A stretch of 20,287 nucleotides of DNA from Bacteroides sp. UBA939 (GTDB taxonomy: Bacteria; Bacteroidota; Bacteroidia; Bacteroidales; Bacteroidaceae). Made by a program: the position numbers and the translations under genes. Of this stretch, positions 1 to 8,928 are shown piece by piece. Numbering within the stretch: position 1 is the first letter of the stretch; every line of letters starts with the position of its first letter. The DNA lies in contig NZ_DBDF01000135.1 in assembly GCF_002293435.1 (NCBI RefSeq), positions 1 to 20,287 on the forward strand, read 5' to 3'. The notes beneath the pieces were generated by a model. That model saw nothing but the letters and a program-made list of their open reading frames with translations. It was not told the origin of the DNA and made no database searches.

Positions 1-1
1 C

Positions 2-113
2 CCCGCAAGAGGGGAGGTGGTAGGCAGAAAGAATTCCTTAGAGTTATGATTAATAGGTATTTATTTTCCCTACCACCTCCCCCTGCGGGTACTCCTCCTC
101 CCGGGAGGAGGAG
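2..113. repeat. Intergenic inverted repeat followed by a perfect 22-bp palindrome
   Basis: GGGGAGGTGGTAGG at 11-24 is repeated inverted as CCTACCACCTCCCC at 69-82, and the arms extend through CCCGCA (2-7) and TGCGGG (84-89) with small mismatches, leaving a loop of about 44 bases. Directly after it, 92-113 is a perfect palindrome with arm CTCCTCCTCCC. Such GC-rich palindromic modules in an AT-rich intergenic region look like a dispersed intergenic repeat, or a terminator for a gene lying left of the window. The rest of 114-311 is AT-rich leader with a promoter-like box and no gene that I can see. Confidence 0.7.
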
Positions 114-232
114 AAACGAGATACTACTTGATTATCTGAAAAATAGTATACTTGAGTAGTTACGAAGAAAAAGGATTTCATTAATTTATAATAAAATTGG
201 GCTTACCCCTTACAATTGCCACAGAGAATTAA

Positions 233-240
233 TATCTTTG
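233..240 (+). promoter_or_regulatory. Bacteroides-type -7 box (TATCTTTG) for the TPR lipoprotein
   Basis: TATCTTTG fits the TAnnTTTG -7 consensus of the Bacteroides primary sigma factor and lies about 85 bases before the chosen ATG at 324. A clear TTTG at -33 is not seen; only TTG at 216-218 lies upstream, closer than usual. Promoter assignment is by consensus match and position only. Confidence 0.45.
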
Positions 241-323
241 CAAGGTCTCTTACCCTATAACAACAAACACTAAGAGAAACAAATAGATTATTTTTAATTA
301 TAAACGATTAATTGATATCTCAA

Positions 324-2015
324 ATGACTAAGAAACAGTATCTGCCTTTGGTAATGGCACTGGTTGTCGTCCTCTCATCATGTGGCGGCAAAATGGGTGA
401 ATTGTCTTCTGACTACTTCACCGTAACTCCTCAGGTACTTGAAGCGAACAGTGGTAAAGTTCCTGCCACAATCAACGGAAAGTTCCCTGAAAAGTATTTT
501 AATAAGAAAGCCGTAGTAGAAGTAACTCCGGTTCTGAGATGGAATGGCGGAGAAGCCAAAGGACAACCTGCCCTGTTCCAGGGAGAAAAGGTAGAAGGTA
601 ACGACCAGACTATCTCCTACAAAGTAGGTGGCAACTACACCATGAGAACTTCTTTCGACTATGTTCCCGAGATGGCTAAATCAGAATTGTATCTGGAATT
701 TAAAGCTACTATCGGCAGCAAGACCGTAACGATTCCCGCCGTGAAGGTAGCCGATGGTGTAATCTCTACTTCCGAGATGGTTGAACAAACATTGAGCAGC
801 GCCACTCCGGCAAACGGCGAAGATGCTTTCCAGCGCATCATCAAAGAGAAACACGATGCCAATATCATGTTCTTGATTCAGCAAGCCAACGTTCGCGCCA
901 GCGAGTTGAAGACTGCAAACGATTTCAGCGGAGAAGTAAAGAACGTAGATGAAGCTGTTAACAAGAAAATCAGCAACGTCGAAGTTTCCGCTTATGCTTC
1001 CCCCGACGGTGGTGTAGGCCTGAACACCAAGTTGGCTGAAAACCGCCAGGATAACACAGCTAAGGTTATCAGCCGCGACCTGAAGAAAGCGAAAGTAGAC
1101 GCAGCTATTGATACGAAATATACAGCCCAGGACTGGGACGGTTTCCAGGAACTGGTTTCTAAATCCAATATCCAGGATAAGGAATTGATTCTCCGCGTTC
1201 TGTCCATGTATTCTGACCCCGAACAAAGAGAACAGGAAATCAAAAATATCTCTTCCGTTTACAAAACTCTGGCTGACGAAGTCCTGCCGCAGTTGCGTCG
1301 TTCACGCTTGACGTTGAACTACGAAATTATCGGTAAGTCCGACGAAGAAATCGCTAACCTGGCTAACACAGATGCCAAACAGTTGAGCTTGGAAGAATTG
1401 CTGTACGCTGCAACACTTACTAACGATGCCGCCAAGCAAGAAGCTATCTTCACGAAAGCTACCCAGAACTACCCCAACGACTATCGCGCTTACAATAACT
1501 TAGGTAAACTGGCATACCAGGCCGGCAGCTTTGACAAAGCCGAAAGCTATTTCAGGAAAGCCGTTTCCATCAAGGATGCTCCCGAAGTAAACATGAACCT
1601 CGGTTTGATTTCCCTCACTAAGGGCGACGAAGCTGCTGCACAAACTTATCTGGGCAAAGCTTCAGGCGCCAAGGAACTGAACGAGGCTTTGGGTAACTTG
1701 TACATTTCTCAAGGTCAGTACGACAAGGCTGTAAGCGCATTCGGCGACACTAAGAGCAACAGTGCGGCTCTGGCACAAATCCTGGCTAAGGATTACAACA
1801 AAGCCAACAGCACATTGGGAAGCATCGAAAAGAAGGACGCTTATACAGACTATCTGATGGCAGTACTGGGTGCACGAACCAATAATTCTTCCATGGTAAC
1901 CGGCAGTTTGAAAAACGCAGTTGCCAAGGATCGCTCACTGGCTAAGAAAGCTGCTTCCGATTTGGAATTCTCCAAGTACTTCACGAATGCAGACTTTATG
2001 AGCATCATCCAGTAA
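324..2015 (+). CDS. TPR lipoprotein with OmpA-like segment
   Basis: A 563-residue predicted lipoprotein. The in-frame TTG at 312 is rejected in favour of ATG 324, because this places a standard signal (MTKKQYLPLVMALVVVLSSC) at the N-terminus with lipobox LSSC. The middle of the protein contains VSAYASPDGG followed by N-x-x-L-A-x-x-R-x-x, resembling the start of an OmpA C-terminal-type peptidoglycan-binding domain. The C-terminal half has TPR-like helices (YRAYNNLGKLAYQAGSFDKA, then repeats rich in A, L, G and Y). Expected location is the periplasmic side of an outer or inner membrane, perhaps touching peptidoglycan. It is transcribed alone: a promoter-like box lies at 233-240 and a terminator hairpin follows at 2044-2083. 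The exact role is unknown; I infer an envelope scaffold or maintenance function. Confidence 0.85.
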   Translation: MTKKQYLPLVMALVVVLSSCGGKMGELSSDYFTVTPQVLEANSGKVPATINGKFPEKYFNKKAVVEVTPVLRWNGGEAKGQPALFQGEKVEGNDQTISYKVGGNYTMRTSFDYVPEMAKSELYLEFKATIGSKTVTIPAVKVADGVISTSEMVEQTLSSATPANGEDAFQRIIKEKHDANIMFLIQQANVRASELKTANDFSGEVKNVDEAVNKKISNVEVSAYASPDGGVGLNTKLAENRQDNTAKVISRDLKKAKVDAAIDTKYTAQDWDGFQELVSKSNIQDKELILRVLSMYSDPEQREQEIKNISSVYKTLADEVLPQLRRSRLTLNYEIIGKSDEEIANLANTDAKQLSLEELLYAATLTNDAAKQEAIFTKATQNYPNDYRAYNNLGKLAYQAGSFDKAESYFRKAVSIKDAPEVNMNLGLISLTKGDEAAAQTYLGKASGAKELNEALGNLYISQGQYDKAVSAFGDTKSNSAALAQILAKDYNKANSTLGSIEKKDAYTDYLMAVLGARTNNSSMVTGSLKNAVAKDRSLAKKAASDLEFSKYFTNADFMSIIQ

Positions 2016-2043
2016 TTCTTTACATTTTTCATAATAAAGGATT

Positions 2044-2083
2044 GAAATGTTCCACATTGAGAAATGTGGGGCATTTCTTTTTT
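2044..2083 (+). terminator. Rho-independent terminator after the TPR lipoprotein
   Basis: GAAATGTTCCACATT (2044-2058) pairs with AATGTGGGGCATTTC (2063-2077) around a GAGA loop, with two G-U pairs and no other mismatch, and the stem runs into TTTCTTTTTT. This is a clear intrinsic terminator 29 bases past the stop codon. It also overlaps the promoter region of the next gene. Confidence 0.85.
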
Positions 2084-2100
2084 ATTTTCGGTAAAAGCTG

Positions 2101-2108
2101 TACTTTCG
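2101..2108 (+). promoter_or_regulatory. Probable -7 box (TACTTTCG) for the thioredoxin-like lipoprotein
   Basis: TACTTTCG differs from TAnnTTTG at one base and sits 17 bases before ATG 2126, just after the upstream terminator. T-rich sequence from the terminator tail lies where the -33 element would fall. It supports the ATG at 2126 over the longer frame starting at 2042, which would begin inside the terminator stem. Confidence 0.45.
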
Positions 2109-2125
2109 CAGAAAAGTATGCAAGA

Positions 2126-3208
2126 ATGAAGAAAAGCTATCTATTATATTTATTACCGGTCGCTCTATCAGCCTGTGGCGGAGAGGGGAACGACAGTAAC
2201 AAAGCCAGTCTGAAGGGTGAAATCAAAGCATTAGGAAATGATACCATTTATGTGTATGGCGTAGACAGACTGTACGATCGCATGGATACCTTGGTAGTCA
2301 CGAACGATAAATTCTCAGCGACTCTTCCGGTCGATACCTTGGTAGCAACCATTCTGCAGTTCAGCGACGGGACAGAATACCCTCTCTACTTAGATAAAGG
2401 CAACAAGATACGGATAAAAGGTTCTGCCGCCGAACTCAACTTCTTACAGATTAGCGGTAATACGCCCAACGAAGAATTAACCGCCTTCAACCAAGAGTTG
2501 AAAGGCTTGGGCAAACCATCGGAAAAAGCCTTGGAGGAGAAAGCCCAAAGTTTTATCAATCAACATCCATCCTCATTAGTCAGTATCCATCTTCTGGAAA
2601 AACGCTTTGTGCAAAAAGCGCAGCCCGACTTTGCCCTCATAAAGACAATCATAGAACGTATGACAGGCGATTTGAAAGACCGCCCTTACATAGACGGACT
2701 ATCCAAACTGATTGAGGAAGAAGAGAAACTGGATGTTGGGAAAACCTTACCCTATTTCCGCCTGAAAAATGCGGAAGGCAAAGATATTACCCGGACTAAC
2801 TTTAAAGACCAATACCTGCTTATACAATTCTGGGCTTCGTGGGATTCCGTCAGCCTGGAAAAGAACGCCATGTTTCGTCGCATCTACAAGAAAGAACAAA
2901 AGAACAAGAACTTCGCATTGCTCGGTATTTCCCTGGATATGAATAAAGGGGTATGGAAAGAAACCATTGAGAAAGACACACTGAAATGGGAACAAGTGTG
3001 CGACTTCGCAGGCTGGAACGCCGAAGTAGTCAAGCTATTTGCCATACAGGCGATTCCTGCCAATCTGCTTATTAGTCCCACGGGAAGAATCGAAGGAAAA
3101 GGATTGGATGAAGAAGCTATTGAACAGAAATTAAAAGAAATAGAACAAAAAGAAAAAGAGAAAAAAGAAAGGGCGAGGCAAGCAACCAGAAATGCGACAC
3201 GACGTTAA
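2126..3208 (+). CDS. DUF4369/thioredoxin-fold lipoprotein lacking the CxxC motif
   Basis: A 360-residue predicted lipoprotein. ATG 2126 is chosen because it opens directly into a signal ending LSACGG; the longer frame from 2042 adds 28 residues read through a terminator. The N-terminal third (roughly residues 25-130) resembles the DUF4369 beta-rich domain that precedes many Bacteroidetes TlpA/AhpC-like proteins. The C-terminal region (about 213-345) has the thioredoxin fold signature: QFWASW at 234-239, later AIPANLL with the conserved cis-proline, and SPTGRI. The usual WCxxC is here W-D-S-V-S (239-243), so there is no active-site cysteine pair. The C-terminal tail is a highly charged K/E helix. 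Redox catalysis by the canonical mechanism is unlikely; a binding or structural periplasmic role is inferred. Confidence 0.85.
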   Translation: MKKSYLLYLLPVALSACGGEGNDSNKASLKGEIKALGNDTIYVYGVDRLYDRMDTLVVTNDKFSATLPVDTLVATILQFSDGTEYPLYLDKGNKIRIKGSAAELNFLQISGNTPNEELTAFNQELKGLGKPSEKALEEKAQSFINQHPSSLVSIHLLEKRFVQKAQPDFALIKTIIERMTGDLKDRPYIDGLSKLIEEEEKLDVGKTLPYFRLKNAEGKDITRTNFKDQYLLIQFWASWDSVSLEKNAMFRRIYKKEQKNKNFALLGISLDMNKGVWKETIEKDTLKWEQVCDFAGWNAEVVKLFAIQAIPANLLISPTGRIEGKGLDEEAIEQKLKEIEQKEKEKKERARQATRNATRR

Positions 3209-3253
3209 CCCTTTATCGGAACAAGTTACCCTCGTCCAATTCGGCACCTAATT

Positions 3254-3281
3254 TTCAACTCTTAACTCTCAACTTTCAACT
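3254..3281 (+). repeat. Four tandem heptamers (YTYAACT) before comM
   Basis: TTCAACT, CTTAACT, CTCAACT and TTCAACT follow each other without gaps, then a run of eight T, ending 4 bases before ATG 3293. Low-complexity CAACT-rich stretches occur ahead of some Bacteroides genes. It lies in the probable leader and start region of the ATPase gene, so copy number could alter spacing or translation; that is inference. Confidence 0.6.
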
Positions 3282-3292
3282 TTTTTTTCGCC

Positions 3293-4831
3293 ATGTTAAT
3301 CAAAGTATTCGGAGCGGCCGTACAAGGCATTGACGCAACCCTCATCACTATTGAAGTAAACTGTTCGCGAGGCTGTATGTTTTACCTTGTCGGACTTCCG
3401 GATTCCGCCGTTAAGGAAAGCCACCAACGCATTCTTTCCGCATTGCAAGTCAATGGATACCGGATACCTACCAACAATATTGTTATAAATATGGCGCCTG
3501 CCGATATCCGTAAAGAAGGTTCGGCTTATGATTTGCCGCTTGCCATAGGTATGCTTGCTGCCGGAGAAGTTGTTCAGTCTGAGAGATTAAACCGTTACCT
3601 GCTGATGGGCGAATTAAGCTTGGACGGCAGCCTGCAACCGATAAAAGGCGCTTTGCCCATTGCCATCATGGCGCGTGAACTGGGATTTGAAGGTATTGTT
3701 ATTCCCCGCCAGAATGCCCGCGAAGCAGCAGTGGTAAACCGTTTGCAGGTATATGGAGCAGAAAACATCAAGGAAGTTATCGAGTTCTTCAACGGCAATC
3801 AGGAGCTTACCCCTACTTTAGTCAACACACGCGAAGAGTTCTATGCACAGCAAAGCAGCTTCGAACTGGATTTCTCTGATGTGAAAGGACAAGAGAACGT
3901 AAAGCGGGCACTTGAAGTAGCAGCGGCAGGCGGGCACAACATCATTCTTATCGGTGCGCCCGGCAGTGGTAAATCCATGTTAGCCAAACGGCTTCCTTCT
4001 ATTCTGCCCCCATTAGCTTTAGGAGAAAGTCTTGAAACCACCAAAATACATTCCGTCGCCGGGAAGTTACAAGCCGGTACAGGGCTTATCTCCAAACGCC
4101 CTTTTCGTGATCCGCACCATACCATTTCCACAGTGGCCATGACAGGCGGAGGCAGTTACCCGCAACCGGGAGAAATCAGTCTGGCGCATAATGGTATCCT
4201 GTTTTTGGATGAACTTCCCGAATTCAACCGGAGCGTACTTGAGGTTCTCCGCCAGCCACTGGAAGATCGTAAAATCACGATTTCCCGCGTGAAGAATAAC
4301 GTGGAATATCCGGCAAGTTTTATGCTGGTAGCATCCATGAATCCATGCCCTTGCGGATATTACAACCACCCTACAAAAGATTGTGTGTGCAGTCCGGGGC
4401 AGGTACAGAAGTATCTGAATCGCATATCGGGGCCTTTGCTCGACCGCATCGACCTGCAAATAGAAGTTGTACCCGTACCTTTTGAAAAGATGGCAGATGC
4501 CCGTCCCGGCGAGGCAAGCGCCCACATACGCGAACGCGTTATAAACGCCCGGCAAGTTCAGGAAAGAAGGTACACGGATATTCCCGGAATATACTGCAAC
4601 GCGCAGATGAACAGCAAGTTGCTTTCATTATACGCCCGCCCGGACGATAAGGGACTGGCATTACTGAAAAATGCCATGAATCGCCTTAACCTTTCGGCAC
4701 GAGCCTACGACCGCATACTGAAAGTATCCCGCACCATTGCCGACCTTGAAGGCAGCGAACTTATACAACCGGTACACCTGGCAGAGGCTATCGGATACAG
4801 GAACTTAGACCGGGAGAACTGGGCGGGATAG
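3293..4831 (+). CDS. comM: YifB/ComM-family Mg-chelatase-like AAA+ ATPase
   Basis: A full-length (512 residues) member of the YifB/ComM family, whose studied members are hexameric helicases promoting branch migration during integration of transformed DNA. The N-terminal Lon-protease-like (ChlI) fold spans about 1-170 (VGLPDSAVKES, IRKEGSAYDLPLA). The AAA+ core has Walker A GAPGSGKS at 221-228 and Walker B ILFLDE at 302-307. A cysteine cluster N-P-C-P-C-G with C364-V-C366 (352, 354, 364, 366) is the family's putative zinc-binding element. The C-terminal Mg-chelatase lid follows, with LSARAYDRILKVSRTIADLE. It starts 84 bases after the upstream stop with no obvious terminator between. It converges on the acyl-CoA synthetase gene with only 23 bases between stop codons. 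Annotation of the family is secure; a role in transformation in this organism is not shown. Confidence 0.95.
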   Translation: MLIKVFGAAVQGIDATLITIEVNCSRGCMFYLVGLPDSAVKESHQRILSALQVNGYRIPTNNIVINMAPADIRKEGSAYDLPLAIGMLAAGEVVQSERLNRYLLMGELSLDGSLQPIKGALPIAIMARELGFEGIVIPRQNAREAAVVNRLQVYGAENIKEVIEFFNGNQELTPTLVNTREEFYAQQSSFELDFSDVKGQENVKRALEVAAAGGHNIILIGAPGSGKSMLAKRLPSILPPLALGESLETTKIHSVAGKLQAGTGLISKRPFRDPHHTISTVAMTGGGSYPQPGEISLAHNGILFLDELPEFNRSVLEVLRQPLEDRKITISRVKNNVEYPASFMLVASMNPCPCGYYNHPTKDCVCSPGQVQKYLNRISGPLLDRIDLQIEVVPVPFEKMADARPGEASAHIRERVINARQVQERRYTDIPGIYCNAQMNSKLLSLYARPDDKGLALLKNAMNRLNLSARAYDRILKVSRTIADLEGSELIQPVHLAEAIGYRNLDRENWAG

Positions 4832-4854
4832 GGGGAGAACGGGCAGATTTACGC

Positions 4855-6918
4855 TTACTTCTTTTCTATCCGTATACGCGCATCGACGGCAGTCACCTGC
4901 TTCTCCGTGGCAAGCAACGGATTAATATCCATTTCCTTTATCTCCGTGGCAAAGCGCAGCAATGTAGAAAGGCGGACGATGATTTCTGCGAATTTATCTT
5001 CGTTCACCCCTTTCTGCCCGCGTGTGCCTTTGATAATCTTATAAGCGCGGAGGGAGCGAATCATAGAGTAAGCCTCTTCGTACGAAAGGGGCGCCAAGCC
5101 GGAGGAAACATCCTTGAGTACTTCCACGAAAATACCTCCCAAACCGCAAAGTACCACGTGGCCGAACTTTTCTTCATATTTGGCGCCAATGAAAAGCTCG
5201 GTTCCTTTCAGCATGGGCTGTACCAGGATGCCCGTTACTTCCGGGATTTGCATCATACGGTCGAATTCAAATGCCAGGTGTTGTTCTCCCGTGATGTTAA
5301 GTACCACACCGCCCACATCTGATTTATGAACCGGACCTACTACTTTTGCCACAACCGGAAATCCGGTGCGATGAGCAAAAGCAAGCACCTCTTCTTTCCG
5401 GGCGGATACGAATTCTTCTACTACGGGAATGCCGGCAGAGCGGAGCAAAGCCTGTACATAGTGCGGCTCGATATATCCATCGGCAGGAATGGAGTCGATG
5501 ATACGGCGGATACGTGGCACATCCACACCAAAGAGTTCTATTTCATTGGCGGCAGGCTTCGGGGCATTCATAATCCGGGAGAGTGCTGTGCCCAAGGTTA
5601 CTTCGTCGGCAAAGTTTACATGCCCTTTGGCAAGAAAAGCGGCAACTTCCGCTCCTGCAGTATTGATGGAAGGAAGAATGGGAAATATCGGTTTACGGCA
5701 GGTGAGCATCTTTTCGTGCAACACATCGTACATCTCGAACATGGTAACCAGCCCCGGCGTACCGAAGATGGCAAGCACCGCATCTATATCATCAAACTTC
5801 TCCTCGCAATATTCCAGGCAGAGACGCAGGTGTTCGGGAGTTCCGGTAGCCAGAATATCAATCGGATTTCCCACCGCCGCACCGGGAAACAGCTTGCTTT
5901 TCAGTTCATCCGCTACCGCACCTTCCAGCTTAGGAACATTCAGCCCACCCTTACTAAGAGCGTCGGTCAGCATAACACCCGGTCCGCCGGCATGGGTAAT
6001 GATAGCAAAGTTCTTTCCTTTCAGTTCCGGCAAAGTGAAGATACAGCCTGCTGTCGTCAACTCTTCACGGGAAAAACAGCGCACAATGCCCGCTTTACGG
6101 AACAAAGCCTCCACCGCCGAATCCGAACTGGCAATAGCGCCTGTATGCGAAGAAGCCGCACGACTTCCGCTCTCACTGCTACCTGCCTTGATGGCGGCAA
6201 TCTTGCAGCCTTTCTTTATCAAAGAAGAAGCATGGAACAGCAGACGGTCGGGGTCGGCAATACTTTCAATATAGAGCAATTTAATCTTAGAATCTTCATC
6301 CGGATGGAAGTTTTCGTCCATGTATTGCAATACATCCTCCACACCTATCTGCTTGGCATTTCCCACAGACCAGACAGAGTTAAACTGCAAGCCTTTCGTT
6401 ACCGCACTTTCCAGAAGGAACACAGCCGTTGCGCCCGAACTGGAAATCAGATCTACCCCTTGGGGATGCAGTTGAGGAATGGGTTGGCTGAATACGCTGT
6501 GATGCCAGGTATTCATCAGCCCGATACAGTTCGGACCTATGAGGGCGGCTCCATACTTGTTCACTGTCTCCAGAATGCGGTTCTCCAACAAAGCGCCTTC
6601 GCGGGTTTCTTCTCCAAAACCGGCCGAAAGAATGATAAATGCCCGCACTTGCTTTTCAGCCGCAAGTACTTCCACGGTGTCGGGGCACATAGATGCCGGA
6701 ATAGCAAGTATGGCCAAGTCTGTATCAGGAATGTCTTGTACACCGGCATATGCCGTTATGCCTTGTATTTCAGTTTCTTTAGGATTTACGGCACGCAGTT
6801 CGCCGGAATAACTACCGTTTATCAGGTTACGCAGGATTGCACCGCCCGGTTTGTGCACATTATTAGATGCTCCTACCACTACAATGCTGGCAGGACGAAG
6901 CAGTTGGTCTGTTATCAT
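4855..6918 (-). CDS. ADP-forming acetate/acyl-CoA ligase, fused alpha-beta subunits
   Basis: A 687-residue single-chain ADP-forming acyl-CoA synthetase (acyl-CoA + ADP + Pi to acid + CoA + ATP), a cytoplasmic enzyme of substrate-level phosphorylation. Order of domains: CoA-binding Rossmann fold (about 5-130, with VVVGASNN and GPNCIGLMNT), succinyl-CoA-ligase-like flavodoxin domain (about 150-290) with the phosphohistidine motif SSHTGAIA (His258), a further ligase domain (about 300-450, THAGGPGV), then an ATP-grasp domain (about 478-687; VAKVVGP, HKSDVGGV at 531-538, EMDINPLL at 662-669). The ATG at 6916-6918 leads directly into the expected N-terminus. A TATATTTG box lies upstream on the minus strand. 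Acetate, propionate or a branched or aryl acid are all possible substrates and the sequence does not settle which. Confidence 0.93.
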   Translation of the reverse strand: MITDQLLRPASIVVVGASNNVHKPGGAILRNLINGSYSGELRAVNPKETEIQGITAYAGVQDIPDTDLAILAIPASMCPDTVEVLAAEKQVRAFIILSAGFGEETREGALLENRILETVNKYGAALIGPNCIGLMNTWHHSVFSQPIPQLHPQGVDLISSSGATAVFLLESAVTKGLQFNSVWSVGNAKQIGVEDVLQYMDENFHPDEDSKIKLLYIESIADPDRLLFHASSLIKKGCKIAAIKAGSSESGSRAASSHTGAIASSDSAVEALFRKAGIVRCFSREELTTAGCIFTLPELKGKNFAIITHAGGPGVMLTDALSKGGLNVPKLEGAVADELKSKLFPGAAVGNPIDILATGTPEHLRLCLEYCEEKFDDIDAVLAIFGTPGLVTMFEMYDVLHEKMLTCRKPIFPILPSINTAGAEVAAFLAKGHVNFADEVTLGTALSRIMNAPKPAANEIELFGVDVPRIRRIIDSIPADGYIEPHYVQALLRSAGIPVVEEFVSARKEEVLAFAHRTGFPVVAKVVGPVHKSDVGGVVLNITGEQHLAFEFDRMMQIPEVTGILVQPMLKGTELFIGAKYEEKFGHVVLCGLGGIFVEVLKDVSSGLAPLSYEEAYSMIRSLRAYKIIKGTRGQKGVNEDKFAEIIVRLSTLLRFATEIKEMDINPLLATEKQVTAVDARIRIEKK

Positions 6919-6952
6919 AGTCTATTCATTATTAAATTCGTGATACGACACA

Positions 6953-6960
6953 CAAATATA
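6953..6960 (-). promoter_or_regulatory. -7 box (TATATTTG, minus strand) for acyl-CoA synthetase
   Basis: The plus-strand CAAATATA reads TATATTTG on the minus strand, an exact TAnnTTTG match 34 bases before the ATG. About 19 bases further upstream the minus strand has GTTG (plus-strand CAAC from 6980), a partial -33 TTTG match. Confidence 0.6.
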
Positions 6961-7080
6961 CGTTTTTTATGCAATTCCGCAACCGGAAAGAGAAGATAAT
7001 CCAACGTTCATCATAAAGCAAACTATAAAATATATATGCTCCCTTCCACATGGAAATATGGAATATCCGGATTAAATGAA

Positions 7081-7088
7081 TACTTTTG
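7081..7088 (+). promoter_or_regulatory. -7 box (TACTTTTG) for the TPR-HTH regulator
   Basis: TACTTTTG matches TAnnTTTG exactly and lies 24 bases before ATG 7113. No convincing TTTG is found at -33. The 6919-7112 interval therefore holds divergent promoters for the synthetase and the regulator, with nothing else recognisable. Confidence 0.5.
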
Positions 7089-7112
7089 CGGTGTAATTAA
7101 TACCGCCCAACG

Positions 7113-8837
7113 ATGAAACATTTATTCTATATAATAGTATGCCTTTTATCAGTCTCATGCGTACAACAGCATACTTCCAATGTCTTACTGGTGCAGGCTG
7201 ACTCATTAATGCAAACTTTGGCGGACAGCGCATTGCATATTCTGGAAAGTATAGACCCGCAAAGATTAGAAACTCCAGGTAATCATGCCTATTACGCTTT
7301 ACTGTTGACACAAGCCAGAGATAAAAACTATGTTGTACAAACGGATGATTCGTTGATACGAATGGCTGTGCAATATTATGATTCCATAAAGGATGCATCC
7401 ATGCAGGCTAAAGCATATTTTTATCTGGGATGTATATATAGAGACGCCAACCAAAGCGGAGAAGCCGTTAAAGAATATCTAACTGCCCTTCCTTTCGCAG
7501 AAAAGACCAGAAATGCAAAACTGGCAGGACAAATCTATCATAATGCAGGATATTTATACTTCATACAAAACCTGATGACAGAAGCTGATTCTATTTTTCA
7601 GTTATCGGAAAAAACATTTATCCAACTGAATGATACCACTTTTTGGGCGGAAGCATTGTCTTATCAAGGACAGATTAGCATTGAAAAAGGGGAAAAATAC
7701 TATCCTAAGGCGGAACAAAAATTAGTAGAAGCACTCAAAATGACCACTGTTCCCAAATACAGGCGAATACATTCGAATGTAACAGCTTCGCTGAGTTCAT
7801 TATATAGCAGAATGGGGGAAAAAGAGAAATGCATTCAATATGCAAAATTAAATATCAGCCTATTGAAAGATAGCGCACGCCTTCATCGAGCCTACTTACT
7901 TCTGGGTGATGCATACTTTAAATCAAAGTTATATGATTCTGCTACCATATACATAAACAAAAGTCTATCTTCTCCCAGATATAGAATCAAAACCATTGCT
8001 TATGCGCGTTTAGCCGAAATTGCAAAAAAACAAGGGGACATAAAGAAGTCGCTTGACCTCACGGAAAAGTACACACTCTACAAGGACAGCATACACCTGA
8101 CGCAACAAAGCAATAACATTATTAATGCTGAAAAGGAAGTAGAAAAACAACAATATACAGATACGTTAAAACAACAGCATAACAAACAGTCTATTTTAAT
8201 TATAGTCAGTATCTTCCTTACAGGTATCATAGGTATCATTTGTATCCTATTAAGAAGATACAAATCAAAGACACGCGACTTGGAAGATCATCAATCTCAT
8301 TTAAAGCAAGAACTGGCACAACTTAATGACGAAATTGCCGAAAAAGAAAAATCAGCGATTTTATTACAAGAACAAATCGAATGGCATCAGGCTAACGAAA
8401 AAGAGAGAAAGAGGCTTCAACAAGAGCTTGAAGCCACTAACAAAGAACGGGATGCATTGGCAAAACAGCAGGACGCATTGGCAAAAGAGGCCCTTGAATA
8501 TTTCAGAGTATATAAAAAAATAGAGAAAATTCTTGATTCGTATGAAAAATATGATGAATCGGAAGAACAACTTAATGAAGAAGACTGGAAAACACTAATA
8601 GCAGCAACCAACAGTCGTTGGGATAATATTATTATGCGAATAAGTTCGCAATACAATTTATCGGAAACAGAAATACAGCTTTGTTGTATGGCTTTGGCAA
8701 ATCTTTCCACCACCGACATAGCATATCTTATAGGATGTTCAAAACATACTATTTATAGAAGAGAGGATGACATTTTTGCAAAGTTTGGTCACACGAAAGA
8801 GCGTAATACGCTGAGTCGTATTCTTAAAAAGATTTAA
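7113..8837 (+). CDS. Membrane-spanning TPR sensor with C-terminal LuxR-like HTH
   Basis: A 574-residue predicted one-protein signalling regulator. An N-terminal signal or anchor (KHLFYIIVCLLSVSC) is followed by TPR-like helical repeats over about residues 25-330 (AKAYFYLGCIYRDANQSGEA, AGQIYHNAGYLYF). One membrane span lies at about 361-382 (ILIIVSIFLTGIIGIICIL), flanked by RRYKSK. A long coiled coil covers about 385-475 (E/K/Q-rich), and an HTH sits at about 516-560 (LSETEIQLCCMALANLS, then TTDIAYLIGCSKHTIYRR). Topology would put the TPR part in the periplasm and the HTH in the cytoplasm. Such proteins are frequent in Bacteroides, often next to small secreted proteins; here DUF3244 and the Rhs locus follow on the same strand. 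Control of the downstream genes is inferred from position only. The N-terminal Cys is not in a good lipobox. Confidence 0.85.
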   Translation: MKHLFYIIVCLLSVSCVQQHTSNVLLVQADSLMQTLADSALHILESIDPQRLETPGNHAYYALLLTQARDKNYVVQTDDSLIRMAVQYYDSIKDASMQAKAYFYLGCIYRDANQSGEAVKEYLTALPFAEKTRNAKLAGQIYHNAGYLYFIQNLMTEADSIFQLSEKTFIQLNDTTFWAEALSYQGQISIEKGEKYYPKAEQKLVEALKMTTVPKYRRIHSNVTASLSSLYSRMGEKEKCIQYAKLNISLLKDSARLHRAYLLLGDAYFKSKLYDSATIYINKSLSSPRYRIKTIAYARLAEIAKKQGDIKKSLDLTEKYTLYKDSIHLTQQSNNIINAEKEVEKQQYTDTLKQQHNKQSILIIVSIFLTGIIGIICILLRRYKSKTRDLEDHQSHLKQELAQLNDEIAEKEKSAILLQEQIEWHQANEKERKRLQQELEATNKERDALAKQQDALAKEALEYFRVYKKIEKILDSYEKYDESEEQLNEEDWKTLIAATNSRWDNIIMRISSQYNLSETEIQLCCMALANLSTTDIAYLIGCSKHTIYRREDDIFAKFGHTKERNTLSRILKKI

Positions 8838-8928
8838 ATTAGACGATATTAGCCTTCTTTCCACAAAAATATATAGTTAAAAAGACAAAAGTTTCCTGTT
8901 TGAGACTTTTTGTTGCACGAAACTCTGC

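Noticed and set aside
2042..2125. N-terminal extension of the thioredoxin-like protein
   Set aside because: It reads through an intrinsic terminator and a promoter box, and would bury the lipoprotein signal that starts at 2126.
5326..6999. Long 557-codon open frame on the plus strand opposite the acyl-CoA synthetase
   Set aside because: It lies antisense over a clear 687-residue enzyme, its translation is rich in Arg, His and Tyr without any domain pattern, and it has no promoter or start context. It is a shadow frame.
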